Below are positions 36,507-45,633 of a stretch of 64,000 bases of DNA, one piece after another. The stretch comes from Chitinophaga pinensis. Its GTDB lineage: Bacteria; Bacteroidota; Bacteroidia; UKL13-3. A program made the translations under genes and the position numbers. The notes beneath the pieces were generated by a model. The model saw nothing but the letters and a program-made list of their open reading frames with translations. It was not told where the DNA came from and ran no database searches. The first letter of the stretch is position 1. Every line of letters begins with the position of its first letter. The DNA lies in NCBI GenBank assembly GCA_945870425.1, contig CAMBSD010000016.1:22695-86694 (forward strand), read 5' to 3'.

Positions 36507-36861
36507 TTATTTCAACATAGCTGTTTTCAAAATACTTTCAATCGAATTAAGCTGTTCAGGGTTTAGGCTCTTAATGCTTTCCTGACTTAACACAGTCCCA
36601 TTTATTTGTATATAGTTGTTTTGGTTCTGTATCATTGTGTTTGTGGGGGTGGGCTGCAAGTGCCCCGTAACATTAAAATAGAGCTTTGCTGCTCCGATAT
36701 CCCCAGCGTGAATTTCTTGTTTCGGCATCAACTATAAGTTCAATTTTATCAAACAAATTATCGTATTCAATACCGCTTAACCCCTCTGCAATTTTGTTAA
36801 GGTGCTGTTTAAATTGTTTCTTTTCGGCATCACTTAATATTTCAAGGTCGGTATAAGTCAA
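36507..36861 (-). pseudogene. Broken gene, possible phage small-terminase-like remnant
   Basis: Two frames cover one apparent protein. The 5' part (36673-36861, TDLEILSDAEKKQFKQHLNK up to VDAETRN) has no ATG and is cut by a stop 18 bp upstream. The 3' part (36507-36731, from EIHAGDIGAAKLYFNVTGHL to the end) is in another frame and carries IQINGTVLSQESIKSLNPEQ, a tail seen in small terminase-like and other phage DNA-binding proteins. The break lies near 36690-36710. Identity as terminase is only a resemblance; that the gene is truncated and frameshifted is clear. Confidence 0.5.
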
Positions 36862-36914
36862 TTTTCCAACAGCTGAAATTCAATTATCAAGGAATCCTTT
36901 ACAGTTTAAAACTA

Positions 36915-38108
36915 TCAATACAAAAACCCAAACATCCACAATGGCAATTCATTTCCAATTGGAAATTCAAGATCATCTTTAACCACCCATGCATTTTTTA
37001 TTCCTGAAATCTGTTTTATTGATTTATCCTTACCCCCTATTTCAAAAGTATAGGTATTATCAACGAAAAAGTCGCCCTGTTTTGGCATAGCCATTTTACT
37101 CAATACATTTAATTGCGATAGGAAAAATGTTTCGCGAAGGTTCCCTTTATCTACTTGTTGTTCAGCCAAAGCATATAATAGATTTGTATTGTTCAAATAA
37201 ATTTTTTCTGGCTTCTGTAAGACTGCAGTACTTTTACCTGAAGGCTGCAACAATGAAATTAGTTTTGCCTGTTCTAAGTAATGAAGATAATTATTAAGCG
37301 AGTTCCTATGTATGTTTGTTTTTTCTGCCAATTTAACCAGATTTGGTTTAAAAGGAACCTGCTGTGAAATCACATACATCAATTGCAATATTTTTTTTGC
37401 ATTACGAATATCAAAGTCCTTCAACTCTGCCATATCATATTCAACAATCGTTCTTATTAACTGGTTTATTTTTTGATGAACTGTTTCTTTATCCTCCATC
37501 ATAAACGGATAATAACCAGTTTGTAAATACTCATTAAAATACTCTAAGGGGCGAAAAGAATTGGGCAGTTGTTTCTTTAAAGCAGAAGCATCTTTCAAAA
37601 TCTCATTCAAAGAAAACACAGGTAGCTGTATATTATATTTTAATGAAAGAAACTCACGGTATGACAAACCAGGTAATTCGTAAATAATTGCCCTTCTACT
37701 CAAATCTCCTTCTTGTCTGCCGATATCAATAATTGATGAGCCTGTGAAAATTATTTTTATATCTGTGTAAATGTCATAAATATTTTTTATTTCAGTGGAC
37801 CAGTTTTTGTATTTGTGAACTTCATCCAATACGAGCATTTTACCTCCTTGTTTGTGAAACTGAGCAATCGTTTCTTTTAAACTATGATTGGTAAAATAGA
37901 GATCATCCAATGAAAAATAGGCCGCTTTTGTTACCGGTAAATCTTGTTGCTTCAACCATTGTAATGTCAAAGTAGTTTTACCGGTTCCCCTGGCTCCTTT
38001 AATTCCAATTAAGCGATTGTTCCACTTTATTTCATTAAACAGGAAACGCTTAAAATCAAGCATTGTATTACTTAATAAATATTCAGATTGTTCAAGTAGT
38101 GTATTCAT
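36915..38108 (-). CDS. AAA_14/DUF4143-type ATPase
   Basis: 397 residues. Residues 20-150 are the AAA_14 ATPase domain (PF13173): GIKGARGTGKTTLTLQW is Walker A, GKMLVLDEVHKYKNW is Walker B and ITFTGSS-type IIFTGSSIIDI is sensor 1. The C-terminal half has DUF4143 (PF13635) with a helix-turn-helix-like segment (LVKLAEKTNIHRNSLNNYLH) and a nuclease-like region. These proteins are widespread and transferred often; their job is unclear. ATG at 38108 was chosen; the longer frame to 38186 needs a TTG start. Confidence 0.88.
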   Translation of the reverse strand: MNTLLEQSEYLLSNTMLDFKRFLFNEIKWNNRLIGIKGARGTGKTTLTLQWLKQQDLPVTKAAYFSLDDLYFTNHSLKETIAQFHKQGGKMLVLDEVHKYKNWSTEIKNIYDIYTDIKIIFTGSSIIDIGRQEGDLSRRAIIYELPGLSYREFLSLKYNIQLPVFSLNEILKDASALKKQLPNSFRPLEYFNEYLQTGYYPFMMEDKETVHQKINQLIRTIVEYDMAELKDFDIRNAKKILQLMYVISQQVPFKPNLVKLAEKTNIHRNSLNNYLHYLEQAKLISLLQPSGKSTAVLQKPEKIYLNNTNLLYALAEQQVDKGNLRETFFLSQLNVLSKMAMPKQGDFFVDNTYTFEIGGKDKSIKQISGIKNAWVVKDDLEFPIGNELPLWMFGFLY

Positions 38109-38241
38109 ATGCACATTTTTTTGTGCAATTTTAATACTTTTTTGCACATTATGAAATGCATAATTGATTAATTTATGCACTTTCAATTATGCATATTGAG
38201 GTTACTTATTAACTCATTTAATTGATTATAAATTATTTATA

Positions 38242-39621
38242 TTACTTCCCAATACAGAACTTAGAGAAAATATTGGTTAATAGATCATCAGTTGTTATTT
38301 CTCCAACTATCTCCCCTAGGTGGTAAATAGCTTTGCGAATATCGAAGGCCAATAGCTCTCCGCTTTGTTGCATTTCCATGCTTTCTAAAACACTTGTTAA
38401 GGATTCGGCAGTTAACATCAAAGCCTCATAATGCCTTAAATTACTAACCACCACATCACTTTTTATCGCATCTGAATCAATTAAATTTTTAAGCCTTGCG
38501 GTTAAGGTGTCCAAACCCGTTTTTTGCAAAGAAGACATTTGGATGACATTTTTATGCGCCTGTAAAGTGTTGGAGATTCCATTAAGTAAATCCACTTTAT
38601 TGGCAACTGCAATCATTGTGGCACTGCTACTTTCAAACTGCTTAAGTTCATGCTCTAAATCGGCCTCAGTGGTTGTAGAAGCATCAAACAAATAAATGAT
38701 GATACTGGCTTGGTTTATTTTCTCAAAAGTCCTCTCGATGCCAATGCTTTCTATGGTATCGGTGGTATGTGTCCTAATGCCCGCAGTATCTATCAACCTA
38801 AAGGTTATACCATCAATTACAAACGCTTCTTCAATGGTATCACGTGTGGTACCAGCTATATCGCTCACTATCGCTCGTTCCTCATGTACCAAAGCATTGA
38901 GCAAAGTAGATTTACCTGCATTGGGCTTCCCTACTATCACCGTAGGAATACCATTTTTGATGGCATTTCCATATTTAAAAGATGCAGACAAATCAGTAAC
39001 CACTGTCAAAATCTCTCTTACGGTTCTTTGTAAATCATCACGTTTGGCAAACTCCACATCTTCTTCTCCAAAATCCAATTCAAGTTCGATGAGAGATGCA
39101 AAGTTGACAAGTCTTTCGCGCAATGCTGCTATCTGTAGACTGAAACCTCCGCGCATTTGTTGCATAGCTGTCTGATGGCTACTCTCGCTATGACTGGCAA
39201 TTAAATCTGCCACCGCTTCTGCCTGACTTAAATCTAATTTTTTATTTAAAAATGCCCTTAAGGTAAACTCTCCCGGCTTAGCCATGCGAGCACCTTGTTT
39301 TACTAAAAGTTGTAATATTTTTTGTTGTATAAATGGAGAGCCATGACAGCTCAACTCAACAGTATTTTCGCCCGAATAGCTCTTGGGCGATACGAATAAG
39401 GTCGCTAAAACTTCATCCAACACCACAGCCTCATCCACAATCTTACCGAAATGAACGGTATGGGTATTTTGCTTTTCAAGGTTCTTCCCTTTAAATATGG
39501 CATTCACCATTTTAATGGCATTTTCACCACTCACACGAATGACGCCAATTGCACCCACTCCACCCGCTGTAGCAAGGGCACAAATGGTATCATTCAAATC
39601 TGATTTTAAGTATAAACTCAT
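38242..39621 (-). CDS. mnmE: tRNA modification GTPase MnmE
   Basis: 459 residues. With MnmG it forms the complex that adds the carboxymethylaminomethyl group to U34 of certain tRNAs, using FAD and methylene-tetrahydrofolate. The N-terminal tetrahydrofolate-binding domain starts DTICALATAGGVGAIGVIRV. The GTPase domain is inserted in the central helices: GKPNAGKSTLLNAL (G1), GTTRD (G2), DTAGIR (G3) and NKVD (G4). The conserved C-terminal CIGK is present. It is the normal length. It precedes no obvious operon partner; yidC upstream is closed by its own terminator. Confidence 0.97.
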   Translation of the reverse strand: MSLYLKSDLNDTICALATAGGVGAIGVIRVSGENAIKMVNAIFKGKNLEKQNTHTVHFGKIVDEAVVLDEVLATLFVSPKSYSGENTVELSCHGSPFIQQKILQLLVKQGARMAKPGEFTLRAFLNKKLDLSQAEAVADLIASHSESSHQTAMQQMRGGFSLQIAALRERLVNFASLIELELDFGEEDVEFAKRDDLQRTVREILTVVTDLSASFKYGNAIKNGIPTVIVGKPNAGKSTLLNALVHEERAIVSDIAGTTRDTIEEAFVIDGITFRLIDTAGIRTHTTDTIESIGIERTFEKINQASIIIYLFDASTTTEADLEHELKQFESSSATMIAVANKVDLLNGISNTLQAHKNVIQMSSLQKTGLDTLTARLKNLIDSDAIKSDVVVSNLRHYEALMLTAESLTSVLESMEMQQSGELLAFDIRKAIYHLGEIVGEITTDDLLTNIFSKFCIGK

Positions 39622-39820
39622 CAGGACAAATGTAAGTTTATTTTGATTAGATTAAGGTGTATCCATCATGTATATGGGGTTAAAAAATGAAAACTGCTTA
39701 ATAACTTCCAAGAAGGAATATCTTGTGAATGCGTGCCGCATTTGATTATCAAATAAATTCAACAACAGATTTATTTGTCTAAATGTTCGGCATATTATTA
39801 CGCAATGCATCAACAAAAAA

Positions 39821-39837
39821 GCCACCCAATAGGTGGC
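39821..39837 (-). terminator. Rho-independent terminator of yidC
   Basis: On the minus strand, GGCCACC is followed by a short loop, GGTGGC and then TTTTTTG: a 6-bp GC stem (39821-39826 with 39832-39837) with a T-run, 24 bp after the yidC stop. Confidence 0.9.
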
Positions 39838-39860
39838 CTTTCTTTAATCAATTATGTAAG

Positions 39861-41702
39861 TTATTTCTTTTTATTTGCATTGTTGCTACCATTCATATTA
39901 TCTACATCAAAACCACGTTTCTTAGCCATTTCTTCCAATTTAGCTTGAAACTTCGACTTGGTAACTGGTTTCTTTTTGTTCTCTTGCATTTGCGCGTGAA
40001 GGGCCTTGTCATCAACAAACTGACGGATCAATAATTGTTGACCAATGGTAGCAAGGTTTGAAAGGAAGTAATAGTAAGTTAATCCTGCTGCATAGTTGTT
40101 AAAGAATCCTAAAAAAACAACAGGCATGATATAACTAATCCACTTCATTTGGTCATTAACAGTAGTCAATTGGTTATTGAAATAGGTATATACCAAAGTT
40201 GAAACAGTCATTAAAATCGTAAATAAACTCACGTGGTTTCCATAGAAAGGAATGCTAAAGCTAAAATCTAAAATCGAGTCATAGCTTGATAAATCTGTTG
40301 CCCAAAGGAAACTTTGTTGTCTCAATTCAAACGCTGATGGGAAAAATTGGAACATGGCAAATAAAATAGGCAATTGAAGCAACATTGGCACGCAACCTCC
40401 AAGCGGGTTTACCCCAGCTTTTCGATATAGTTTCATATTCTCCTGCTGAATGCGGGTCATGTCATTACCGTATTTCTCTTTTATCTCATCAATTTCAGGT
40501 TTTAAAATTCGCATTTTGGCACCTGATAGGTAACTCTTGTAAACAAGCGGGAACAATATGGTCTTAACAATAATAGTTAGTAACAAAATGATTAAACCAA
40601 AACTGCTGATAAACTGGTTTAAGAAATAAAATACATTTACTACCAAATACTTGTTTACCCAACCGAAAATACCCCAACCCATCGTCACAATCTTCTGCAA
40701 TTCGACATTGTATTTTGATAAGGTTTTATAATGGTTTGGTCCGAAGTAAAACTGCATATCAAAACTCTCGTTTTCCCCATGGTTATATGGCAAAGTAATG
40801 GTTGCAGATAGTTTTTTTACATACGTTTTGGTTTCATCTTTTTTACTTTCGACTACAGCACTCTCAAAGTTTTTTGGTGCAATAAGGGTTGAGTTAAAGT
40901 ATTGTTGTTTGAAACAAATCCAACTAACAGGCGTTTTTAGATCCTCTTTTCCCTCGCTGGTTTCACTGATTTTTGAAGGCTCATCATCAGCATAGCGATA
41001 GTATACCGTTGCTACTCTTTCTTCAGCTTCATGGGCTTTCTCTTGTTGCAACAATTTGCTATTCCAATTCAAGTCAATGTAGTTGGTATTAGGCGCAATC
41101 ACTTGCTGCAAGCCAACTAAATTCAGTTTATAATCAACTAAACCCGTTTCGTCATTCAAGGTATATCGTTGTTCGATGTACTTGTTTTCGGCCAATTTCA
41201 CAAACATGGATAGGCTTTTACCCGTACTCGAAACTTGGGGTGTAAAGTATAAATCCTTACTAGATATGGCTTTGGCATCAGCGGTAGCAAAACTGTAAGC
41301 AAATTCGTTGCCCGAACCATCAAACAAAACCAAGGGAGATTGGTCGCAGCGTTTGTATTTTTTCAACTCAACACTATAAATCCTGCCACCTTTGTTGGTA
41401 AGAACTATTTTTAAGTTTTCGTTTTCTAATGTGCTAAACTCCTCTTTACCATTTACAAAAGATGAAAATCCGCCAAAAGCTGAGCTCATGGTAGCCGAAT
41501 CAACAACTTTCATCTCTTCCGATTTTTGAACATCTGAGGCCAATGCAACCTCCATGCTATCATTGCGTTGTTTAACCAATGCAATGGAGTCACGCTCACG
41601 TTTTAAAGCTTGCACTTCTTGATCAGAAGGTTGATTGAAGTAAGCAAATCCAATAATAATGGCAAATATTAGCCCGAAGCCAACCAGTGTATTTCTATCC
41701 AT
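39861..41702 (-). CDS. yidC: Membrane protein insertase YidC
   Basis: 613 residues. YidC inserts and folds inner-membrane proteins, alone or with SecYEG. N-terminal helix (LVGFGLIFAIIIGFAYF), a large periplasmic domain (about 60-350), then the conserved Oxa1-type core: FGLIILLLTIIVKTILFPLVYK, a charged cytoplasmic hairpin with LKPEIDEIKEKYGNDMTR, LGGCVPMLLQLPILFAMFQF, and two more helices up to YYYFLSNLATIGQQL. The C-terminal tail is rich in Lys and Asn. Normal length for the Bacteroidota form. Confidence 0.97.
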   Translation of the reverse strand: MDRNTLVGFGLIFAIIIGFAYFNQPSDQEVQALKRERDSIALVKQRNDSMEVALASDVQKSEEMKVVDSATMSSAFGGFSSFVNGKEEFSTLENENLKIVLTNKGGRIYSVELKKYKRCDQSPLVLFDGSGNEFAYSFATADAKAISSKDLYFTPQVSSTGKSLSMFVKLAENKYIEQRYTLNDETGLVDYKLNLVGLQQVIAPNTNYIDLNWNSKLLQQEKAHEAEERVATVYYRYADDEPSKISETSEGKEDLKTPVSWICFKQQYFNSTLIAPKNFESAVVESKKDETKTYVKKLSATITLPYNHGENESFDMQFYFGPNHYKTLSKYNVELQKIVTMGWGIFGWVNKYLVVNVFYFLNQFISSFGLIILLLTIIVKTILFPLVYKSYLSGAKMRILKPEIDEIKEKYGNDMTRIQQENMKLYRKAGVNPLGGCVPMLLQLPILFAMFQFFPSAFELRQQSFLWATDLSSYDSILDFSFSIPFYGNHVSLFTILMTVSTLVYTYFNNQLTTVNDQMKWISYIMPVVFLGFFNNYAAGLTYYYFLSNLATIGQQLLIRQFVDDKALHAQMQENKKKPVTKSKFQAKLEEMAKKRGFDVDNMNGSNNANKKK

Positions 41703-41952
41703 AATGTATGAGGGCGCAAAAGTAATAGAATTTGCGAAGTGTAAAAGAGGCTTTTTAAAATAAATAAAATGTAAATCAAAGGTTTCATTTCGATGTCAAA
41801 AAGCCACTAGAAAAAAAAAGGCAAACATATAAATATCAGCTATTTATAGCTAATCAATACTAGCTTCATGAATAAAGTAAGCATTCAACATCAGGTAAAG
41901 CAAGATGAAAAGTAGCTACTTTAGCATGTTATGCGCCTATTTTCATATACCA

Positions 41953-42885
41953 TTATTTTTTTTTCAATTTAGGGCTTATCACTTTATTGTTTTGGATGAG
42001 TTGGCCTACAGAGTTTCTCAAATGATTCAAAAACTCTTCTGAACCTAGTATGGTAATTTCATCGAGTAAGCCTAAAACAAAGCGCGTAATAGGCTTAGGG
42101 TTGTTTACCTCTAAAACTAAGCGATACGTTTTATTTTTATTATCTAATTTTATGTGGGGAATAACCATATGGTATTCTTCTTTTAAAATTACATAAGCCC
42201 TAAGATTTAACATTAAATCTACTTTTAATTTCTTGTTATCAATATTTGCAAAGCCGAAAGCATCAGGTTTTTCGAATCGATGCAATGCTGTGTATTTGAA
42301 ACTATTTTTCGTTGGTACAACAGCACTCATTCGTTCAACTGAAAAAAATTTATTTTTTTGGCTTGCTATTTCATAAGCGCAAAGCATTTGGTAATTGTTA
42401 GTAAATTGAATGGGTTCTATCACTCTATTACTGATGTTATTTGAATTAGCCGAAAAATACTTTTGTAGTACCACTTGTTTTTGATGCAATATAGCTTCAT
42501 TTATCTGCGCCACTATTTTGCTATTGTTTGCATTTATAAGATGATTAGCCTCCATATCCATTTCCGATTTCACAAATAGTTTTTTAATAATTCCTTCTTT
42601 TAAAACGCTATTCTTGGCACTGGTTAATAATAATTCTTTTATAAGTGAAGCCTCTTCTATCGTGAAGCATTCATTGGCACCTTCATCATCATGTTTTATT
42701 GAATATTTGTTGTTTTTGTCTTTGCGCACTTCAAATCCTATTTCGTTTATCAAATCAATATACCTATAAACAGTGCGTTCTGTTGTATCAATCATCAATG
42801 CAATGTTTCTAGTAGATTTTGCAGGGGCTTTTTTCAATAAAGAAATGAGTTTGAACACCCTTAAAATTTTATGTTGATTGAGCAT
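41953..42885 (-). CDS. HTH-WYL-domain transcriptional regulator
   Basis: 310 residues. A helix-turn-helix of HTH_11 type opens the protein (ILRVFKLISLLKKAPAKSTR, then MIDTTERTVYRYIDLI). The middle (about 155-195: EPIQFTNNYQMLCAYEIASQ, then KFFSVERMSAV) follows the WYL pattern, though WYL itself reads QML here. A C-terminal WCX-like region ends with a Lys tail. Such regulators sense ligands or nucleic acid ends and often control phage-defence loci. It is divergent from the barrel gene at 43118, and the first copy of the leader element lies in the shared space, so it may act on that element. Confidence 0.85.
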   Translation of the reverse strand: MLNQHKILRVFKLISLLKKAPAKSTRNIALMIDTTERTVYRYIDLINEIGFEVRKDKNNKYSIKHDDEGANECFTIEEASLIKELLLTSAKNSVLKEGIIKKLFVKSEMDMEANHLINANNSKIVAQINEAILHQKQVVLQKYFSANSNNISNRVIEPIQFTNNYQMLCAYEIASQKNKFFSVERMSAVVPTKNSFKYTALHRFEKPDAFGFANIDNKKLKVDLMLNLRAYVILKEEYHMVIPHIKLDNKNKTYRLVLEVNNPKPITRFVLGLLDEITILGSEEFLNHLRNSVGQLIQNNKVISPKLKKK

Positions 42886-42989
42886 ACCTTAAAAAAATAG
42901 TTTGACAAATAAGGGCAATAAAAATTTATGTACCAAAGTATTGACCCAAATTGACAATAAATATAGCTCTTTTTGAAAACTAATAAAAA

Positions 42990-43050
42990 AGTGGAGTCTA
43001 GTACCCACAAAAAAATCGGGGCATATTCTGAATGGCCTGATGAATAAGAA
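42990..43050 (+). promoter_or_regulatory. Leader element, copy 1
   Basis: GTGGAGTCTAGTACCCAC starts at 42991 and TTCTGAATGGCCTGATGAAT follows after an A-rich spacer. It aligns with the five copies at 48489, 49280, 50346, 51115 and 52117. It is the copy farthest from its gene: 127 nt from GTG to the ATG at 43118. It sits in the divergent region with the WYL regulator. Confidence 0.8.
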
Positions 43051-43117
43051 GTAATAACATTTCTAAAAATACAATTAAAACTCAAATCAGTTAAACAAAT
43101 AATTTAAAAAAATAATT

Positions 43118-43699
43118 ATGAAAAATATAAATATTACATTGTTGCTAAGTTTTTTTGTTTTCATAGATCTAAATGCACAAATCACGGAAAAGCCAATTGG
43201 TTTTTTTGGTATAGGTTTAGGTATTGCGACTATTAATAATCAAATTGGATTTAATGTACCAATTGATGCTAAACTGAATCATAAATTTGGCTTCTCCCTT
43301 GATTTAAGCTTAAGTGGTCGATCCCCCAGTACACAAGAATACATGTCAAATATATCATGGCAAACTGCACAGAATACTTATGGCGATACAAAAACTGGCG
43401 AAATGGAAAACAATCTAGGTATCAATGTTGACTTTAACTATAGCGTGGTAAAAAACTTTTCATTAGTGGCAGGTATAGCTTATTTAAGCAAAAAAACTTA
43501 TTGGAAATATTTTGATAAACTATATATTTTGGGTAATTCGGGAAATTATGTTGTTGATTACTCCAACGAATCTTTTTATGGACTTAGTTATGGTGGAATT
43601 TATGAAATAAATAAGTTTTATATCAAAGCTACAAATTCCACCTTAAATTATTTCACATTTTCAATTGGATATAAAATTCCAGTTCCAAGAAACTATTAA
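43118..43699 (+). CDS. Small outer-membrane beta-barrel protein
   Basis: 193 residues with a signal peptide (cleavage after LNAQ). The mature part has alternating strands with aromatic girdles (FFGIGLGIATINNQIGFNVP, SLVAGIAYLSKKTYW, YFTFSIGYKIPVP) and fits an eight-stranded barrel. It resembles the protein encoded by the broken gene at 48573. Both follow a copy of the leader element. The role is unknown. Confidence 0.7.
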   Translation: MKNINITLLLSFFVFIDLNAQITEKPIGFFGIGLGIATINNQIGFNVPIDAKLNHKFGFSLDLSLSGRSPSTQEYMSNISWQTAQNTYGDTKTGEMENNLGINVDFNYSVVKNFSLVAGIAYLSKKTYWKYFDKLYILGNSGNYVVDYSNESFYGLSYGGIYEINKFYIKATNSTLNYFTFSIGYKIPVPRNY

Positions 43700-44019
43700 T
43701 TATGTAAAATCTATTCATTTTATCATGTAAAAAGTACCTATTAGGATTTACATCTTAGTTTGATTGAATGAAGATTAAATCTAAATACATTTTTTAACCA
43801 ATAAAAACATGTTTATATGAATCAAAACCTAGACTTTTTATGGTAAAAACAAGTGCCAATTTTTCTGCTTCACGGCAAACTTGACTAGGCTAAGTAGAAA
43901 GATATGAACAAGAGCAAAAGACCTGATAAATGGGCAAATATTTTCTGCCAAAAATGCGAAGTCATAAGCAAAGCCTATCTTCAATTTTGTGTATTTCTTT
44001 TGTAAATACTACAGTAAAA
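43700..44019. other. Intergenic stretch before the DnaB-type gene
   Basis: 320 AT-rich bases. I see no gene, hairpin or leader element here. A weak open extension of the following gene reaches back to 43930 but does not look coding. Confidence 0.55.
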
Positions 44020-45435
44020 ATGCCACATACCTTTACAGCCCCTTTTAACAATACAATGCATCTGCTACAAGAAATATTATCCATAGAACAAGCCCTTATC
44101 GGCTATGTTATCTATCATCCTGATAGCTTTCTGCAATTATCGGTAGAGATTCAGCCTGCCTTATTTCAAGAGCCCTTTCATCAAGTAATTATCCAAACCA
44201 TGTTTGAGATAGACCAATCTGGTTCGGCCTTGGATGTACATATATTAAAACAAAAACTGCGCAACAAGGCTTGTTCTGAGATTGAAATTGGCTATATCAA
44301 CCAATTGCCTAACGAACTATTGAATGATGAACGCAAAGAAGTGTATGTATATATTTTAAAAGAAGCCCACGAGAGAAAGCAATTTGAACTATTAGGCAAT
44401 CAACTATTGGCGTATAGTTATGATTACGCCACACCCATTGATGAATTATACAAAGAAACCGAAAAGACTTTAAGCTATTTAGCAAAGCTAAAAAACCAAA
44501 GCTACATAAAACGCATGTCAAGTTTGATGAATGGATGGGTGAAGGATTTTTTGAAACCTGATGAAAACTGTGTCCCTTGGTTTTCGGCAGCCATGAATAT
44601 GAAGTTGGGTGCCATGGCCCCAGGAGATATGCTTGTGGTGGGAGGCAGGCCAGGTATGGGTAAATCTGCCTTTATGTTGTCGCAAACCTTGCATGCAGCC
44701 ATTGAATGTAAACAAGCTGTGCTCTTTGTGAGCATGGAACTAAGTGCCGATGCAGTGATGAAAAGATTATTGGCTCAATTAGGTAAACTTTCTTTGAGTA
44801 AAATAATTAAAAACGAGGCATTCAATGAAACCGAGAACCAAACCTTGGCAGCATCTTATAATAGGCTTAAAGAAGCACCCATCTATCTTTTAGACAACTC
44901 AAGGTTGAGTATATTTGAACTACGTAGTATTTTTAAACAATACAAACTATCACATGACATTAAACTCATCATGATTGACTATTTGCAATTGGTGCAAACA
45001 TCGAAACGCTTTAGCACACGTGAGCAGGAAATAAGTATGATAACCAAAACACTGAAATTAATTGCACGCGAATTGAACATACCCATAATGGTATCCTCCC
45101 AACTAAGTCGCTCCGTTGAGCGCAGAGGTTTCAATGTCACTCCCCTACTAAGCGATTTGCGAGAAGGAGGCAGCATAGAACAAGATGCTGACAAAGTAAT
45201 TTTTCTGAATCGCCCAGAATACTATGCATTGAATGAGTTTGAAGATGGAACAAGTACCAAAGGCAAAGCAGATGTAATAATTGCAAAAAATAGAACAGGT
45301 CCACAAGCTAGCATCAGGATGAATTTCAGGAAGGAATGTATGCTCTTCGAAGAAGATAATACCTATGCATCCAATTATGGAAAGCCCCTATTCGAAGTGC
45401 CTGCAAGTCGTATGAATGAGTTTGATGATGTATAA
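44020..45435 (+). CDS. DnaB-type replicative helicase (likely a second, divergent copy)
   Basis: 471 residues. The N-terminal DnaB domain (LSIEQALIGYVIYHPDSFLQ and ALFQEPFHQVIIQTM) and the RecA-type motor are complete: GGRPGMGKSAFM (Walker A), LFVSMELSADAVMKRLLAQL, IMIDYLQLVQTS (Walker B) and SSQLSRSVERR, with LLSDLREGGSIEQDAD near the end. DnaB loads at forks and unwinds DNA. Its place between a barrel gene and a retron-like locus, with no replication genes around, suggests an accessory copy, but that the genome has another dnaB is an inference. ATG at 44020 was chosen; 44056 is an alternative. Confidence 0.85.
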   Translation: MPHTFTAPFNNTMHLLQEILSIEQALIGYVIYHPDSFLQLSVEIQPALFQEPFHQVIIQTMFEIDQSGSALDVHILKQKLRNKACSEIEIGYINQLPNELLNDERKEVYVYILKEAHERKQFELLGNQLLAYSYDYATPIDELYKETEKTLSYLAKLKNQSYIKRMSSLMNGWVKDFLKPDENCVPWFSAAMNMKLGAMAPGDMLVVGGRPGMGKSAFMLSQTLHAAIECKQAVLFVSMELSADAVMKRLLAQLGKLSLSKIIKNEAFNETENQTLAASYNRLKEAPIYLLDNSRLSIFELRSIFKQYKLSHDIKLIMIDYLQLVQTSKRFSTREQEISMITKTLKLIARELNIPIMVSSQLSRSVERRGFNVTPLLSDLREGGSIEQDADKVIFLNRPEYYALNEFEDGTSTKGKADVIIAKNRTGPQASIRMNFRKECMLFEEDNTYASNYGKPLFEVPASRMNEFDDV

Positions 45436-45454
45436 AAAATATAAAAATGAATGA

Positions 45455-45622
45455 GAAGCAACATTGTTACCTATAAAATTGATGAAGATAGAACGGAAAA
45501 TCTTTTGGCTGTTGTACCTGCGGCCACAGTGAAGTTGGATAGTGGTTTACTCCGTAAGTGCATCTCGAGCGAACTCGAGATGAGTATAATTTTGAGATCA
45601 ATAAGGTAACAATGCTTGCTTC
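45455..45622 (+). ncRNA. Candidate retron msr-msd RNA
   Basis: GAAGCAACATTGTTACCT (45455-45472) pairs with AGGTAACAATGCTTGCTTC (45604-45622) over 18 of 19 positions, leaving about 131 nt between. This is the layout of the a1 and a2 ends of a retron RNA, lying directly before the reverse transcriptase. Inside are a perfect 9-bp hairpin, CATCTCGAG (45561-45569) and CTCGAGATG (45574-45582), and weaker stems near 45511-45531. An open frame of 52 codons (45451-45609) also crosses it, but the end pairing is too long to be chance. The branch guanosine is not identified. Confidence 0.6.
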
Positions 45623-45633
45623 ATCCTAAAACC

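Noticed and set aside
45451..45609. Small 52-codon gene before the reverse transcriptase
   Set aside because: The open frame coincides with a region bounded by long complementary ends; the RNA explanation covers it better. The frame is mentioned under the RNA.
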